From Vibrio celticus (GTDB lineage: Bacteria > Pseudomonadota > Gammaproteobacteria > Enterobacterales > Vibrionaceae), in NCBI RefSeq assembly GCF_024347335.1, contig NZ_AP025464.1:1302001-1366000 (forward strand): a DNA stretch of 64,000 nucleotides. Reading direction: 5' to 3'. The position numbers were made by a program, and so were the translations under genes. The notes beneath the pieces are model-generated. The model made no database searches. It was given only the letters and a program-made list of their open reading frames with translations, and was not told where the DNA came from. Of this stretch, positions 63,217-64,000 are shown piece after piece; position 1 is the stretch's first letter, and each line of letters begins with the position of its first letter.

Positions 63217-64000
63217 CTAGTTAAACGCCCTAGCCACTCTGCCGTTACTGCTCAATTCATAATGACCAATATAGGCTGGGATAAATACAGATTGCCCTTT
63301 AGTGAGCGTTAAGTGCTCGCCTTTCTGACTCACTAGCGTTAGATCAGCGTCTATTGCCATTAATATTTCAGCGCCGCTTGTGATGACTTCTTCTTGTTTG
63401 GGGCCATGAAAGATATTGAAATCAAAATCACTGACCGGGATATCATAGCTATCACATTGACCCAGTTTTGAGGGTGCTAATAATAAGCGTTCGAACGGGA
63501 TTGGCGTAAACTCTGTACACGCAACTAATTCAGCGACATCAATATGTTTTGGCGTTAAACCAGCACGTAACACGTTGTCTGAATTTGCCATGATCTCGAG
63601 CCCAGTTCCCTTAATGTAAGCGTGCGGAGTGTTCGCATTCAAATACATCGCTTCACCCGGCTTCAATGTAATCAAGTTAAGTAGCAGAACACAAAACAAA
63701 CCGATGTCGTTCGGGTACTGATGGCTAAGCTCAGTAACCAAAGCAAATTCAGCTTGGTCTTGGTGAGCGTCTGCGTAAGTCAAAAGTTGCTCTAACGCAT
63801 GATGTTTACGTTGGTCATCTAGAGTTAACAGATCGCGGAAAAACGCTTCTAAGCCTAGAGAATCAAGGTTGTTGCCAAACTCTTCAACTAAACCAGCCAG
63901 CTCGCTCGAATCCAACGTTCTGAACAGACCTAATATTTCATCGAACTCTCGAAAGCTATTCATCGCTTGGTATTCAGTGATCGCGTAAACCAATTCAGGT
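63217..64000 (-). CDS. manA: Mannose-6-phosphate isomerase, C-terminal part (runs off window)
   Basis: Type I phosphomannose isomerase, a zinc cupin enzyme converting mannose-6-phosphate and fructose-6-phosphate. About 260 residues are visible and the 5' end lies to the right of the window; the frame stays open to the edge. Family features are GEAMYLNANTPHAYIKGTGLEIMANSDNV and RAGLTPKHIDVAEL, with metal-ligand His and Glu. The C-terminus ends VARAFN. The stop lies 15 nt from IS copy 2, so the native terminator has probably been displaced or lost. Confidence 0.93.
   Translation of the reverse strand, partial: PELVYAITEYQAMNSFREFDEILGLFRTLDSSELAGLVEEFGNNLDSLGLEAFFRDLLTLDDQRKHHALEQLLTYADAHQDQAEFALVTELSHQYPNDIGLFCVLLLNLITLKPGEAMYLNANTPHAYIKGTGLEIMANSDNVLRAGLTPKHIDVAELVACTEFTPIPFERLLLAPSKLGQCDSYDIPVSDFDFNIFHGPKQEEVITSGAEILMAIDADLTLVSQKGEHLTLTKGQSVFIPAYIGHYELSSNGRVARAFN

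Overview
The window looks like chromosomal DNA of a marine Vibrio (gammaproteobacterium). This is judged from the protein families, the GC content in the low-to-mid 40s by eye, and a close match of the xylose genes to enterobacterial XylA/XylB/XylR. The species is not determined. No rRNA, tRNA or CRISPR array was seen.

Layout. (1) 1-3.5 kb: the 5' end of a LamB-type sugar porin, a prolyl oligopeptidase gene with an in-frame stop codon, and a LysR regulator. (2) 3.7-9.8 kb: a lactate module with lactate permease, FMN L-lactate dehydrogenase, and an FAD/Fe-S D-lactate dehydrogenase. (3) 10-17 kb: a peptide/nickel-type ABC transporter operon with a fused permease and a Zur-box-like palindrome at its start, then a MATE exporter. 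(4) 17-19.2 kb: an AraC/GyrI-type regulator divergent from a PLP aminotransferase, with a tandem repeat between them. (5) 19.4-51.8 kb: a large xylan/xylose locus. (6) 52.2-64 kb: trhO, a small YdcH-like gene, two near-identical IS3-family elements flanking a GNAT acetyltransferase, an alkaline-phosphatase-superfamily protein and a large lipoprotein, then the end of manA.

The xylan locus reads as a complete route. Two GH10 xylanases and a GH5 enzyme, all predicted lipoproteins, cut polymer at the envelope. A LamB-like porin, an ABC importer (binding protein, two permeases, ATPase) and a GPH symporter bring in oligomers. Two GH3 and two GH43 enzymes without signal peptides release xylose and arabinose in the cytoplasm. 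GalM-type mutarotase, xylose isomerase and xylulokinase feed xylulose-5-phosphate to central metabolism. Three regulators with the XylR architecture (sugar-binding domain plus AraC HTH) are spread through the locus. A second ABC ATPase has no permeases of its own.

Unusual points: xylA is present twice, about 19 kb apart in direct orientation and almost identical inside the coding region only. The upstream copy carries a 1-nt deletion. The prolyl oligopeptidase has a single nonsense codon. One IS3 copy has split a perfect terminator hairpin. A highly structured ~105-nt inverted-repeat element lies between lactate permease and lldD. I did not find an obviously new multi-gene system. The strongest leads are the Zur-like fused-permease ABC operon and the xylA gene-conversion/frameshift pair.
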